From Clostridium drakei (GTDB lineage: Bacteria; Bacillota; Clostridia; Clostridiales; Clostridiaceae): 64,000 nt of DNA. Shown piece by piece: positions 37,498 to 47,142 of this stretch. The notes under the pieces are model-generated. The model was given only the letters and a program-made list of their open reading frames with translations, searched no databases and had not been told where the DNA came from. Within the stretch, counting starts at the first letter, position 1. Every line of letters begins with the position of its first letter. The stretch is taken from NCBI RefSeq assembly GCF_000633595.2, contig NZ_JIBU02000023.1, positions 248,001 to 312,000 of the forward strand. The letters run 5' to 3'. The translations under genes were made by a program, and so were the position numbers.

Positions 37498-38055
37498 TTA
37501 TAATGACATAATTTCTTTTTCTTTAGCTTCCACAACTTTATCTATTTGCTTAATAAAACCATCTGTCTTTTTTTGTATTTCATCTTCAGCCTTTTTAATT
37601 TCATCTTCTGATATATCACTTTCTTTTTTAAAGGCCTTTATTTTATCATTACAATCTCTTCTAATTGATCTAATAGCAACTTTTGAATCTTCGCCATCTT
37701 TTTTTATATTTTTAACAATATTCTTTCTTGTTTCCTCTGTAAGTTCTGCAATAACAAGTCTAATCATTTCTCCATCACTAGATGGATTAATTCCTAAATC
37801 AGACTTTAATATAGCTTTTTCAATAGCTTTAAATGATCCTTTATCCCAAGGTTGTATAGCAAGCACCCTTGGTTCTGGAACTGATATGTTTGCAAGTTGA
37901 TTTATTGGAGTCATGGTTCCATAATACTCTGCTTCTATTTTATCTAGCATAGCAGGATTAGCTCTTCCTGCCTTCATAGAAGCTAATTCCCTTTTTAAGG
38001 ATTCAACAGTTTTATTCATTTTTTCATCTGCTTTTTTCATTATATCTTTTATCAT
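37498..38055 (-). CDS. frr: Ribosome recycling factor
   Basis: A 185-residue factor that splits post-termination ribosomes with EF-G. The family segments MKAGRANPAMLDKIEAEYYG, ISVPEPRVLAIQPWD and VRSIRRD-like AIRSIRRDCNDK are present. It follows pyrH by 21 nt. Confidence 0.97.
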   Translation of the reverse strand: MIKDIMKKADEKMNKTVESLKRELASMKAGRANPAMLDKIEAEYYGTMTPINQLANISVPEPRVLAIQPWDKGSFKAIEKAILKSDLGINPSSDGEMIRLVIAELTEETRKNIVKNIKKDGEDSKVAIRSIRRDCNDKIKAFKKESDISEDEIKKAEDEIQKKTDGFIKQIDKVVEAKEKEIMSL

Positions 38056-38076
38056 AGAAAATACCTCCTTATTTTG

Positions 38077-38793
<717 letters not shown>

Positions 38794-38886
38794 TTATACC
38801 TCCAAATTGTAAAAAATTACATACTATTTGATATTAAGTTTTACTTTCTACGAATTTTCTAAAACTCATTACAATCACACTTTAAA

Positions 38887-38913
38887 AAAAGAGAACACGC
38901 AGTGTTCTCTTTT
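38887..38913 (-). terminator. Terminator after tsf
   Basis: AAAAGAGAACAC / GTGTTCTCTTTT, a 12-bp stem with a 3-nt loop, ends on the minus strand in a run of seven T. It is one of the strongest terminators in the window. Confidence 0.92.
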
Positions 38914-38919
38914 CAGTTG

Positions 38920-39840
38920 CTATTTACCCTGTATCTGCTTCTGAACTTCTTCAGCAAAATTTTCTTCTTTCTTTTCTATACCTTCGCCTTTTTCAAATCT
39001 TACAAAAGAAGCTATTGTTATTGGAGCACCAACTTCTTTTGATTTTGCTTGAAGATATTTTTGAATAGTAAGTTCTGAATCCTTTACCCAAACCTGTTCT
39101 ACTAAACAATTTTCTTTATAGTATTTTTGAATTCTTCCCATAACCATTTTTTCAACGATTTTTTCTGGTTTTCCTTCATTTAATGCTTGAACTCTGTAGA
39201 TTTCTTTTTCTTTTTCTAAAGATTCATTATCAACTGAATCTTTATTTAAGAATAATGGATTTGTTGCAGCAACTTGCATAGCAACATCTTTAGCAATTTC
39301 TTTTAAAACTTCGTTGTCTTTTTCACATTCAAGTTTTACAAGAACTCCAATTCTTCCACCACCGTGGATGTAGCTTTCAATTGCTCCATTTTCAACAGAA
39401 AGTTTTTGAAATCTTCTTACTGCCATATTTTCTCCAAGTTTTGCTATTAAGTCTGTTACAGCACCTTGAACTGTCTTTTCTCCATTTGCTATGTATTTTT
39501 CTTCTAAGAAGCTTTCTATTGTATCAGCATTTGTATTAGCTGCTTGTTTTGCAACATTATCAGCAAACTCTACAAAAGCATCATTAACTGAAACGAAATC
39601 TGTTTCACAGTTAACTTCTACTATTGAAGCAACTTTTCCATCTTCTGAAATAAAAGTTTTTACTAAACCTTCGGCAGCTATTCTTCCAGATTTTTTAGCA
39701 GCTGCTGCTAAACCTTTTTCTCTTAATATTTCAACAGCTTTTTCTGTATCTCCATTAGATTCATTTAAAGCTTTTTTGCAGTCCATCATGCCTGCTCCAG
39801 TTCTTTCTCTTAACTCTTTAACCATCTGTGCAGTTATCAT
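38920..39840 (-). CDS. tsf: Elongation factor Ts
   Basis: A 306-residue nucleotide exchange factor for EF-Tu. The N-terminal UBA-like part ([20 protein letters not shown]) and the core segment [16 protein letters not shown] are family hallmarks. The start is ATG at 39840, behind GGAGG; a longer open frame to 39912 is not preceded by a ribosome site and encodes a non-family peptide. It is co-transcribed with rpsB. Confidence 0.98.
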   Translation of the reverse strand: MITAQMVKELRERTGAGMMDCKKALNESNGDTEKAVEILREKGLAAAAKKSGRIAAEGLVKTFISEDGKVASIVEVNCETDFVSVNDAFVEFADNVAKQAANTNADTIESFLEEKYIANGEKTVQGAVTDLIAKLGENMAVRRFQKLSVENGAIESYIHGGGRIGVLVKLECEKDNEVLKEIAKDVAMQVAATNPLFLNKDSVDNESLEKEKEIYRVQALNEGKPEKIVEKMVMGRIQKYYKENCLVEQVWVKDSELTIQKYLQAKSKEVGAPITIASFVRFEKGEGIEKKEENFAEEVQKQIQGK

Positions 39841-39915
39841 CGTAAATTCCTCCAAATTCAAATTTGATTTAAAAGGTAAATGAAGAAAACTTCTTTCTTC
39901 ATCTACCTCCACAAA

Positions 39916-40617
39916 TTACTCAGCTAGTTGTTCTCCCTGTCTTCCTTCTATAATAGCATCTGCCATTTTAGCTGTTATTAATTTTACAGCTCTAATTGCA
40001 TCATCATTTCCTGGTATTACGTAGTCAACTTCATCTGGATCACAGTTTGTATCAACTATAGCTACTACTGGAATTCCAAGAATTTTAGCTTCTAATATAG
40101 CATTTTTTTCTTTTCTTGGATCAACAATAAATAATGCTCCTACATTTCCAGAATTCATTTCTTTTATTCCGCCTAAGTTTTTCTCTAATTTTTCTTTTTC
40201 ATTCTTAAGCTTTATAACTTCTTTCTTAGGAAGAACTTCGAAAGTTCCATCTTCCTCCATTTTTTCTAATTCTTCTAACTTCCCAATTCTAGTTTTGATT
40301 GTTGTAAAGTTAGTCATCATTCCACCAAGCCATCTATTATTAACAAAGTGCATTCCTGATCTCTTTGCTTCTTCTCTAATAGCTTCTTGAGCTTGTTTTT
40401 TAGTTCCAACAAATAGAACATCTTTTCCTTCTTCTGAAACGCTTCTTATAAAATTATAAGCTTCTTCAACCTTTTTAACTGTTTTTTGTAAGTCTATAAT
40501 GTATATTCCGTTTCTTTCTGTGAATATATATGGAGCCATTTTAGGGTTCCATCTTCTTGTTTGATGTCCAAAGTGAACACCTGCTTCTAATAATTGTTTC
40601 ATTGAAATAACTGACAT
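39916..40617 (-). CDS. rpsB: 30S ribosomal protein S2
   Basis: A 233-residue S2 ([58 protein letters not shown]). It is first in the rpsB-tsf unit, behind a strong promoter and a 103-nt leader with tandem ribosome-binding-like repeats. Confidence 0.98.
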   Translation of the reverse strand: MSVISMKQLLEAGVHFGHQTRRWNPKMAPYIFTERNGIYIIDLQKTVKKVEEAYNFIRSVSEEGKDVLFVGTKKQAQEAIREEAKRSGMHFVNNRWLGGMMTNFTTIKTRIGKLEELEKMEEDGTFEVLPKKEVIKLKNEKEKLEKNLGGIKEMNSGNVGALFIVDPRKEKNAILEAKILGIPVVAIVDTNCDPDEVDYVIPGNDDAIRAVKLITAKMADAIIEGRQGEQLAE

Positions 40618-40720
40618 AAATTTTTACCTCCTAGTTTTTACCTCCACTACCGTCATATTCATAGAACACCTTAAAGCAAGGCACTATTCCATGAATTGGA
40701 TAATGTGCGTATTTTCTTAC
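40618..40720 (-). ncRNA. Structured leader of rpsB (candidate S2 autoregulatory leader)
   Basis: A leader of about 103 nt from the predicted start near 40720. An imperfect hairpin (GCACATTATCC ... GGAATAGTGC) and a CCTT/AAGG stem-loop lie in it. The element GGAGGTAAAAA is repeated twice, 14 nt apart, just before the start codon. Firmicute rpsB leaders are known; homology of this one has not been tested. The rest of the 302-nt gap holds the promoter and the codY terminator. Confidence 0.45.
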
Positions 40721-40726
40721 CTTAGT

Positions 40727-40755
40727 AGTATATCACAAGCGTTGATTCTATTCAA
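40727..40755 (-). promoter_or_regulatory. Sigma-A promoter of rpsB-tsf
   Basis: TTGAAT (40750-40755), a 17-nt spacer and TATACT (40727-40732) with an extended TGA just before the -10, on the minus strand. Confidence 0.85.
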
Positions 40756-40873
40756 CAATAAATTTTAATTTATATACTATTTAAAATCTATTACTTCTGT
40801 TAAGATTATTTTCAAATTTATGAATTTTTATACCAATACAAAAATATGTAAAATTTAAAATAATTCATTTATT

Positions 40874-40902
40874 AAACCCACATGATTTATTCATGTGGGT
40901 TT
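40874..40902 (-). terminator. Terminator after codY
   Basis: AAACCCACATGA / TCATGTGGGTTT, a 12-bp perfect stem with a 5-nt loop, lies 17 nt past the codY stop. The minus-strand trailer is AATAAATG; the plus-strand side has the better T-run, so it may stop traffic both ways. Confidence 0.8.
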
Positions 40903-40919
40903 TTAAAACATTTCATTCA

Positions 40920-41696
40920 CTATTTTATTTTCTTTAATTCATCTAACAACTTTTCATTAAGTATTCTTATGTGTGTTCCCTTCATACCTAGTGATCTTGA
41001 TTCAATAACTCCAGCACTTTCAAATTTTCTTAGTGCATTTACTATTACAGATCTAGTAATACCAACTTTATCTGCTATCTTAGAAGCAACAAGTAATCCT
41101 TCACTGCCATCTAATTCATTAAATATATGTTCTACAGCTTCTAATTCTGAATAAGAAAGTGTACCTATTGCAAGTTGTACTACTGCCTTTTTTCTTGCTT
41201 CTTCTTCTATTTCATCATGTTTAGCTCTTAGTATCTCAAGTCCTATGATGGTAGCACTATACTCAGATAATATTAAATCTTCATCTGTAAAGTCTTCATC
41301 AAATCTTGCAAGCATCAATGTACCTAATCTCTCTCTATTTCCATTTATAGGTACTATAGTTGTTAGCTTATTTTTTATGGCACAAGGTTCACTATCATCA
41401 TAAACACAAATACCATTGTTAGTTAAATTTGAAAGTGTTTCATGAATATTAAGTAGTTTATTATTGTATCCTTCTGGAAATCTCATTTCATTTAAAACTT
41501 TCTCTTTAACTGTTTCGCATTCAAAACCTGCTGAAAAGTTATATCCAAGCACTTTTCCTTTTCTGCTTATTATATAAACATTACAAACTAATACTTCACT
41601 TAATAAATTACATATATCATCAAAAACAACTGGTTCTGTTCCTGATTTTTGTAATATTTTATTTAACATTCTTGTTTTATTTAACAATGATGTCAT
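40920..41696 (-). CDS. codY: GTP- and branched-chain amino acid-sensing transcriptional regulator CodY
   Basis: A 258-residue global regulator of nutrient-limitation genes. The N-terminal GAF domain ([14 protein letters not shown] start) senses isoleucine/valine. A helix-turn-helix near 204-225 ([21 protein letters not shown]) binds DNA and is followed by the conserved [15 protein letters not shown]. The length is normal. It is monocistronic, between topA and rpsB. Confidence 0.98.
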   Translation of the reverse strand: MTSLLNKTRMLNKILQKSGTEPVVFDDICNLLSEVLVCNVYIISRKGKVLGYNFSAGFECETVKEKVLNEMRFPEGYNNKLLNIHETLSNLTNNGICVYDDSEPCAIKNKLTTIVPINGNRERLGTLMLARFDEDFTDEDLILSEYSATIIGLEILRAKHDEIEEEARKKAVVQLAIGTLSYSELEAVEHIFNELDGSEGLLVASKIADKVGITRSVIVNALRKFESAGVIESRSLGMKGTHIRILNEKLLDELKKIK

Positions 41697-41946
41697 TTGT
41701 ATTCCTCCTTTTTTATTTTTATACTAGTCCTAACCATTATTACTTATACATCTATCTGTGTTTAATTTAATTATATGAATTTTTTTTTTCAATTATTAAA
41801 GACTTAAACAAATATGAGTTATTGTATTAATAATTTAGACTTTTTAAAATATTTAGAATTATTGTCCATTCTCTAACCATGATAACATAATAATTATTAC
41901 TTTTCAACATCAATTTTATAAATTTCGACATTTTAGCTAATAACCT

Positions 41947-44052
41947 TTATTTATTTTCACTGATGCTTTGATTCTCTACTATATCTTCTATATTCTTGCA
42001 TTCATTGTTGGAACACTGCAAATAATCACCTTTACTCTTACTATGTTTTTTTACCATATAGCTTCCACAAATAGAGCATTTTTGGGAAACAGGTTCAAGC
42101 CAACTTACAAAATCACAATCTGGATAATTACTACACCCATAGAATTTTCTTCCTTTTTTGCTTCTCTTGATTAAAATATTTCCACCACATTTAGGACACT
42201 TTACATCTAGTTCCTCCACTATTGCTTTAGTGTTTTTACACTCAGGATAACCAGGACATGCAAGAAAATCTCCAAATCTACCATGTTTTATAACCATAAA
42301 TCTTCCACACTTTTCACATTTTATATCTGTAACTTTATCTTCTATTGTAACTTTAGCTACTTCTTTTTCAGCTATATCTATAGCATCCTTTAGTGGAGTA
42401 AAAAACTCATTTACTACTGTATTCCAATTTTGTTTTCCTTCTTCAACACAATCTAACTTTTCTTCCATCTCTGCTGTAAATTCTTCATCTACTATCTGTT
42501 TAAAATACTCACTAACTATATTGTTTACTATATAGCCAAGTTCTGTTGGTTTTAAAGTCTTTTTCTCACGTTCCACATACTTTCTATCTAATAATGTAGA
42601 TATAATTGGAGCATAAGTACTAGGCCTTCCTATTCCTTTTTCTTCTAACGTTTTTACAACAGTAGCTTCTGAATACCTAGCTGGTGGCTGAGTGAAGTGT
42701 TGTTTACCTTCTATATTCTTTTTTTGAAGCAATTCACCCTCTTCTAGTAGCGGTAAATTTATATCTTCTTTTTCTTCTTCTGTTGCATATTCATACACTT
42801 TCATAAATCCATCGAATTTAACTAAAGAACCACTTGCCTTAAGTAAATATCCACCATTTTCTATGCTTACAGATGTAACATCCATTATACAAGAAGACAT
42901 TTGACTTGCCACAAATCTATTCCATATTAATGTATACAATTTATACTGCTCATCTTTTAGGTTTTCTCTAGCAATTTGTGGAGTTATTTCCACATTAGTT
43001 GGTCTTATTGCTTCATGTGCATCCTGGGCATTTTTCTTTCCCTTAAACGTTCTGTATTGTTTTGGTGCATAATCTTCACCAAAACTTTTACTAACAAAAT
43101 TTTTACAAGCTTCCTGTGCTTCATCAGCTATTCTAACTGAATCCGTTCTCATATATGTTATAAGACCAACTGCCCCATAACCTTTTATATCAATACCTTC
43201 ATACAATTGCTGTGCTATTGACATAGTTCTTTTAGTTGCAAAATTCAACTTTTTATAAGCATCCTGTTGCAAAGTACTAGTTGTAAATGGCGCTAATGGA
43301 TTCTTATTTTTTGATGTTTTCTTAATACCTTTTACTATAAATTCTCCACCATTAAGTTCTTCTATTACTTTATCTACTTCTTCTTTTGTTCCTATTTCTA
43401 TTTTTTTCTTGTTAAAAGTATTTAGCTTAACTTTAAAAGATTTTTTAGTTTTATTTTTAGCTAATTCACATTCTACAGTCCAGTATTCTTTTGCTACAAA
43501 GTTCTCTATTTCCTTTTCTCTATCACATACCATTTTTAAGGTAACAGATTGAACTCTTCCTGCACTTAATCCCCATTTTACTTTTCTCCATAAAATTGGG
43601 CTTATCTTATATCCAACTAATCTGTCTAAAACTCTTCTTGCCTGTTGTGCATTAACTAAATCCACATTTATTTTCCTTGGTTCTTTAATAGCACTTTTTA
43701 TAGCATTTTTTGTTATTTCATGAAATTCTATTCTACACTTGTCATCTTCATCTAATTTAAGCACATGTGATAAATGCCATGAAATAGCCTCTCCTTCTCT
43801 ATCAGGGTCGGTTGCAAGGTATATTTTGTCACTTTTTTTGGCTTCCTTTTTTAATTTATCTAATAACTCCCCTTTACCTCTTATAGTTATATATTTAGGA
43901 TTATAGTTATTATCTATATCAACTCCCAATTGACTTTTGGGAAGATCTCTTACATGCCCCATAGATGCTTCTACTATATAGTTTTTACCTAAATATTTTC
44001 CTATAGTCTTAGCTTTTGCTGGTGATTCTACTATAACTAATTTTTGTCCCAT
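41947..44052 (-). CDS. topA: DNA topoisomerase I
   Basis: A 701-residue type IA enzyme that relaxes negative supercoils. The N-terminal Toprim domain has LVIVESPAKAKTIGKYLG and DPDREGEAISWHL. The catalytic tyrosine is in VGLITYMRTDSVRIA. C-terminal zinc-ribbon repeats with CxxC pairs (about residues 580-690) are present; four Cys clusters are visible. It is downstream of dprA by 145 nt, the common dprA-topA-codY order. Confidence 0.98.
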   Translation of the reverse strand: MGQKLVIVESPAKAKTIGKYLGKNYIVEASMGHVRDLPKSQLGVDIDNNYNPKYITIRGKGELLDKLKKEAKKSDKIYLATDPDREGEAISWHLSHVLKLDEDDKCRIEFHEITKNAIKSAIKEPRKINVDLVNAQQARRVLDRLVGYKISPILWRKVKWGLSAGRVQSVTLKMVCDREKEIENFVAKEYWTVECELAKNKTKKSFKVKLNTFNKKKIEIGTKEEVDKVIEELNGGEFIVKGIKKTSKNKNPLAPFTTSTLQQDAYKKLNFATKRTMSIAQQLYEGIDIKGYGAVGLITYMRTDSVRIADEAQEACKNFVSKSFGEDYAPKQYRTFKGKKNAQDAHEAIRPTNVEITPQIARENLKDEQYKLYTLIWNRFVASQMSSCIMDVTSVSIENGGYLLKASGSLVKFDGFMKVYEYATEEEKEDINLPLLEEGELLQKKNIEGKQHFTQPPARYSEATVVKTLEEKGIGRPSTYAPIISTLLDRKYVEREKKTLKPTELGYIVNNIVSEYFKQIVDEEFTAEMEEKLDCVEEGKQNWNTVVNEFFTPLKDAIDIAEKEVAKVTIEDKVTDIKCEKCGRFMVIKHGRFGDFLACPGYPECKNTKAIVEELDVKCPKCGGNILIKRSKKGRKFYGCSNYPDCDFVSWLEPVSQKCSICGSYMVKKHSKSKGDYLQCSNNECKNIEDIVENQSISENK

Positions 44053-44197
44053 TTTGTGCTCCGATGAATTATTTTACACCAGAGTTTTCACACCCCCTCG
44101 TTTTGAACTACACACTTATATTACTTATTTTCTTTACATTTACTAAATACTATTCCCTATCTAAATAAATATACCTGATTTTGTTACATTAATGTTT

Positions 44198-45277
44198 TCA
44201 CAGCGCTTTGTTTATCCTAGCATAATAATTTCCCGAAATACATATTACTTCATCTCTAAGCTGCAATTCAAATAATACCTCATATAATTGTTTTATGTCA
44301 ATATTAGTTCTTTCAAATATATCGTCTATATGAGCAGGAGTATCAGTTATGCTATCATAAATTTTTTTTTCTATAATTGTCATTTGTTTTAATTTTTTAG
44401 AATTTTGACATACATATTTCATATTTAATATTTGAAACAAATCTTCAAAACCAGTAAATACATATGCTCCATCTCTAATCAACTTATTAGTTCCTTTACT
44501 TTGATCTGAGAATATAGTTCCCGGAACCGCTACAACATCTTTTCCTTGATCTAAAGCTAACTCTGCAGTTATAAGTGATCCACTTTTTTCTCCGGCTTCA
44601 ACTACAATTATTAAATCACTAAGACCACTTATTATTCTATTCCTTATTGGAAAATTTCTTGACAATGGCTTTGTTCCTGGTAAAAATTCCGATAATACAC
44701 AACCATTTTCTGAAATTTTATCGTATATTTTTTCATTTTCTTTAGGATATACCACATCTATTCCAGATCCCAGAACTGCACAAGTGTATCCTTTCTGCTT
44801 TAAACAGGCTTTATGTGCAAAGCTATCTATACCTCTAGCCATACCACTTATTATATTCATTCCATTTATTGAAAGTTCTTTACTTATAATTTCTGCAACA
44901 TTTTCTCCATAGACACTACAATTTCTAGAACCTACAATTCCAATTGATAATTTTTCACTTATACCATTTATGTTTCCTTTATAAAACATTATTGCAGGTG
45001 CATCCACAATATTTTTTAAATTTTTAGGATATACTTTTTCATTAAAAACTACAGTTTCAATTCCTTTAGTTGAAAGATATGTATATAAAGATTCTAATTG
45101 AACTTTATCCCATGCCTTTTTTAAATAGAATCTAATCTTTTCATTAATAGTTACACTATCTTTTACATAGAAGGCATAATTCCACAATTGCTCAGTACTC
45201 ATCATATTTTTTAATAGTAGTAACTTTATTCTATTTGATAATTCTATAGAACTAAACCATAAATCATAAATATTCAT
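44198..45277 (-). CDS. dprA: DNA-processing protein DprA
   Basis: A 359-residue protein that loads RecA on incoming single-stranded DNA during transformation. The Rossmann-like core shows VGSRNCSVYGEN, SGMARGIDSFAHKACL, AVLGSGIDVVYPKEN and FPIRNRIISGLS. A C-terminal winged-helix DprA domain follows (TPAHIDDIFERTNIDIKQL). The ATG start follows AAAGGGG. Natural competence is not established for most clostridia, so the physiological role is open. Confidence 0.96.
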   Translation of the reverse strand: MNIYDLWFSSIELSNRIKLLLLKNMMSTEQLWNYAFYVKDSVTINEKIRFYLKKAWDKVQLESLYTYLSTKGIETVVFNEKVYPKNLKNIVDAPAIMFYKGNINGISEKLSIGIVGSRNCSVYGENVAEIISKELSINGMNIISGMARGIDSFAHKACLKQKGYTCAVLGSGIDVVYPKENEKIYDKISENGCVLSEFLPGTKPLSRNFPIRNRIISGLSDLIIVVEAGEKSGSLITAELALDQGKDVVAVPGTIFSDQSKGTNKLIRDGAYVFTGFEDLFQILNMKYVCQNSKKLKQMTIIEKKIYDSITDTPAHIDDIFERTNIDIKQLYEVLFELQLRDEVICISGNYYARINKAL

Positions 45278-45459
45278 TTTTATCCCCTTTCAAAAACATA
45301 CAATTAATATGTAAAATTGTTGTCATAATTCTTCTTTTTTATTCACAAAAAATATCCAAATATATTTTTATTCATATTTCTTTATTTATATGTTATATTA
45401 TTATTTGTTTAAAACAATTATTGATGAAAGTTTTATATTTAAGAAAGGAGATCTTTACT

Positions 45460-46263
45460 TTGGAAAAATTAACTGTATTAGGTACAGGTTCTGCTATGGT
45501 TACAAAATGTTATAATACATGCTTTACTCTTTCAAATGACAAGGAACATTTTCTAATAGATGCTGGTGGTGGCAATACTATTTTATCCAATTTGGAAAGT
45601 ACTAATATATCTATTAGTAATATTCATCATGTTTTTATATCTCATAGCCATAATGACCACATAACAGGTATTATTTGGATTGTAAGAGCTGTAGCTCAAA
45701 AAATTTTAAATGAAAGTTATGAAAATAATTTATATATATATGCTCATAAAGAAGTAATAAAAGTAATACGAACCATTTGCAATTTACTTCTTCAAAAAAA
45801 ATTTACAAACTTTATGGATAATAGAATCCTTTTTAAAGAAATAGAAAATAATAGTTTCTTAAAAATACTTAATTGGAATGTAAACTTTTTTGACATCGAA
45901 AGCAACAAGCATTTACAATTTGGCTTCAATTTAAATTTAAAAAATGGAAAAACTTTAACCTTTCTAGGTGATGAACCCTATAAAAATTCGCTGTTCAAAT
46001 ATGCTTATAAGGTTGATTATTTATTGCATGAAGCTTTTTGTTTATATTCTGAAAGGCATATATTCAAACCTTATGAAAAATTTCATTCAACAGTAAAAGA
46101 TGCTTGTGAAAATGCCTCTAAATTAAATGTTAAAAACGTAATTTTATATCATTCTGAAGATACAAATCTTAAAGTTAAAAAAGAACTTTATACAGAAGAA
46201 GGCAAAAAATTTTTTAGTGGAAATATATTAGTACCTAATGATCTAGAAATAATAAATCTTTAA
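45460..46263 (+). CDS. MBL-fold metal-dependent hydrolase (RNase Z-like)
   Basis: A 267-residue metallo-beta-lactamase fold protein. H62, H64, D66 and H67 in ISHSHNDHITG form the metal motif. A distal LGDEPY replaces the usual second Asp segment, and LLHEAFCLYSE and ILYHSED supply later histidines. This layout resembles RNase Z-type hydrolases, but the RNase Z exosite is not evident. TTG at 45460 (MEKLTVLGTGSA), 7 nt after AAAGGAGAT, is chosen over upstream codons that precede the ribosome site. It precedes the endonuclease IV-like gene by 12 nt on the plus strand. Substrate unknown. Confidence 0.82.
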   Translation: MEKLTVLGTGSAMVTKCYNTCFTLSNDKEHFLIDAGGGNTILSNLESTNISISNIHHVFISHSHNDHITGIIWIVRAVAQKILNESYENNLYIYAHKEVIKVIRTICNLLLQKKFTNFMDNRILFKEIENNSFLKILNWNVNFFDIESNKHLQFGFNLNLKNGKTLTFLGDEPYKNSLFKYAYKVDYLLHEAFCLYSERHIFKPYEKFHSTVKDACENASKLNVKNVILYHSEDTNLKVKKELYTEEGKKFFSGNILVPNDLEIINL

Positions 46264-46275
46264 GGAGGTTTAACT

Positions 46276-47094
46276 GTGGACAATTTGTTATTTGGTATAT
46301 CTGGTATACCTATTGGAGATGGAAATAAAAAATTTAATTATGAATCAGGCATAATTTATTTAAAATCTATAGGATTAGATGCAATGGAACTACCTTTTGT
46401 GCGCTCTGTAAATGTCACAGAGAAAAATAAAGATAAAATATTGAAAGCAAAAATAGATAATAATTTTTATCTTTCTGCTCACGGTTCCTATTATATAAAT
46501 TTAAATGCTGATGAAAAAGAAAAGCAAGAACAATCTATGGAAAGAATAGTTAAAGGCGCTGAAGGTCTATTAAAGGTTGAAGGTAAAAGTCTAATCTTTC
46601 ATCCAGGTTTCTATTTAAAGGATTCAAAAGAAGAAACCTTTACTACCATAAAAAATAATTTAATGAAGTTACCTTATTTAGGTGTAGATTATAGGTTAGA
46701 AACCACTGGTAAAGGTACACAATTTGGTGATTTGAAAGAATTAGTTTCTCTATGTAAAGAAATAACTCACTGCAAATTGTGTATAGATTTTTCACATATT
46801 CATGCTAGATTTAATGGAATTTTAAAAGACTATGAAGGTTTTGAATCCATTCTTAAATATATTGAAGATGAATTAGGAAAAAATGCTTTAGAAGATATCC
46901 ATATACATTTATCAGGTATAAATTACACTATAAAAGGCGAAAGGAATCATCTTCCACTTCAAAAAAGTGACTTTAATTATGTTGCTTGCTTAAAAGCTTT
47001 AAAAAAATTTAAAGTAAAAGGCTGCATCATATGTGAAAGCCCTATTTTAGAAAAAGATGCTCTTCTGCTTAAAGAAACATATAATAGTTTGTAG
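46276..47094 (+). CDS. Endonuclease IV-like TIM-barrel protein (AP endonuclease family 2)
   Basis: 272 residues in the xylose isomerase-like TIM barrel. Putative zinc ligands align with E. coli Nfo: H69, H109 (IFHPG), E142, D171 and H174 (CIDFSHIHA), H211 (HLSG), H225 and E254 (CESP). The aspartate two residues before the last histidine in Nfo is not obviously conserved (GERNHLPL). The GTG start lies behind AAGGAGG. It probably repairs abasic sites, but members of this subgroup lack direct proof. It forms a two-gene unit with the MBL hydrolase. Confidence 0.82.
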   Translation: MDNLLFGISGIPIGDGNKKFNYESGIIYLKSIGLDAMELPFVRSVNVTEKNKDKILKAKIDNNFYLSAHGSYYINLNADEKEKQEQSMERIVKGAEGLLKVEGKSLIFHPGFYLKDSKEETFTTIKNNLMKLPYLGVDYRLETTGKGTQFGDLKELVSLCKEITHCKLCIDFSHIHARFNGILKDYEGFESILKYIEDELGKNALEDIHIHLSGINYTIKGERNHLPLQKSDFNYVACLKALKKFKVKGCIICESPILEKDALLLKETYNSL

Positions 47095-47137
47095 AATGAA
47101 CATAATGCGAATCAAAGCTTCGCATTATGTTCATTCT
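47093..47137. terminator. 19-bp perfect hairpin between convergent genes
   Basis: AGAATGAACATAATGCGAA is followed by a 7-nt loop and its exact reverse complement. It lies between the endonuclease IV-like gene, whose stop it overlaps, and the comM stop. Neither strand has a real U-tract after the stem, so its terminator role is inferred from position. Confidence 0.7.
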
Positions 47138-47142
47138 ATAAC

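Noticed and set aside
37460-37900. Plus-strand open frame of 146 codons opposite frr
   Set aside because: It is fully antisense to frr, has no ribosome site and starts in a terminator hairpin.
39841-39912. A 24-residue N-terminal extension of EF-Ts
   Set aside because: It lies upstream of the GGAGG site and does not resemble the family; ATG at 39840 gives the standard N-terminus.
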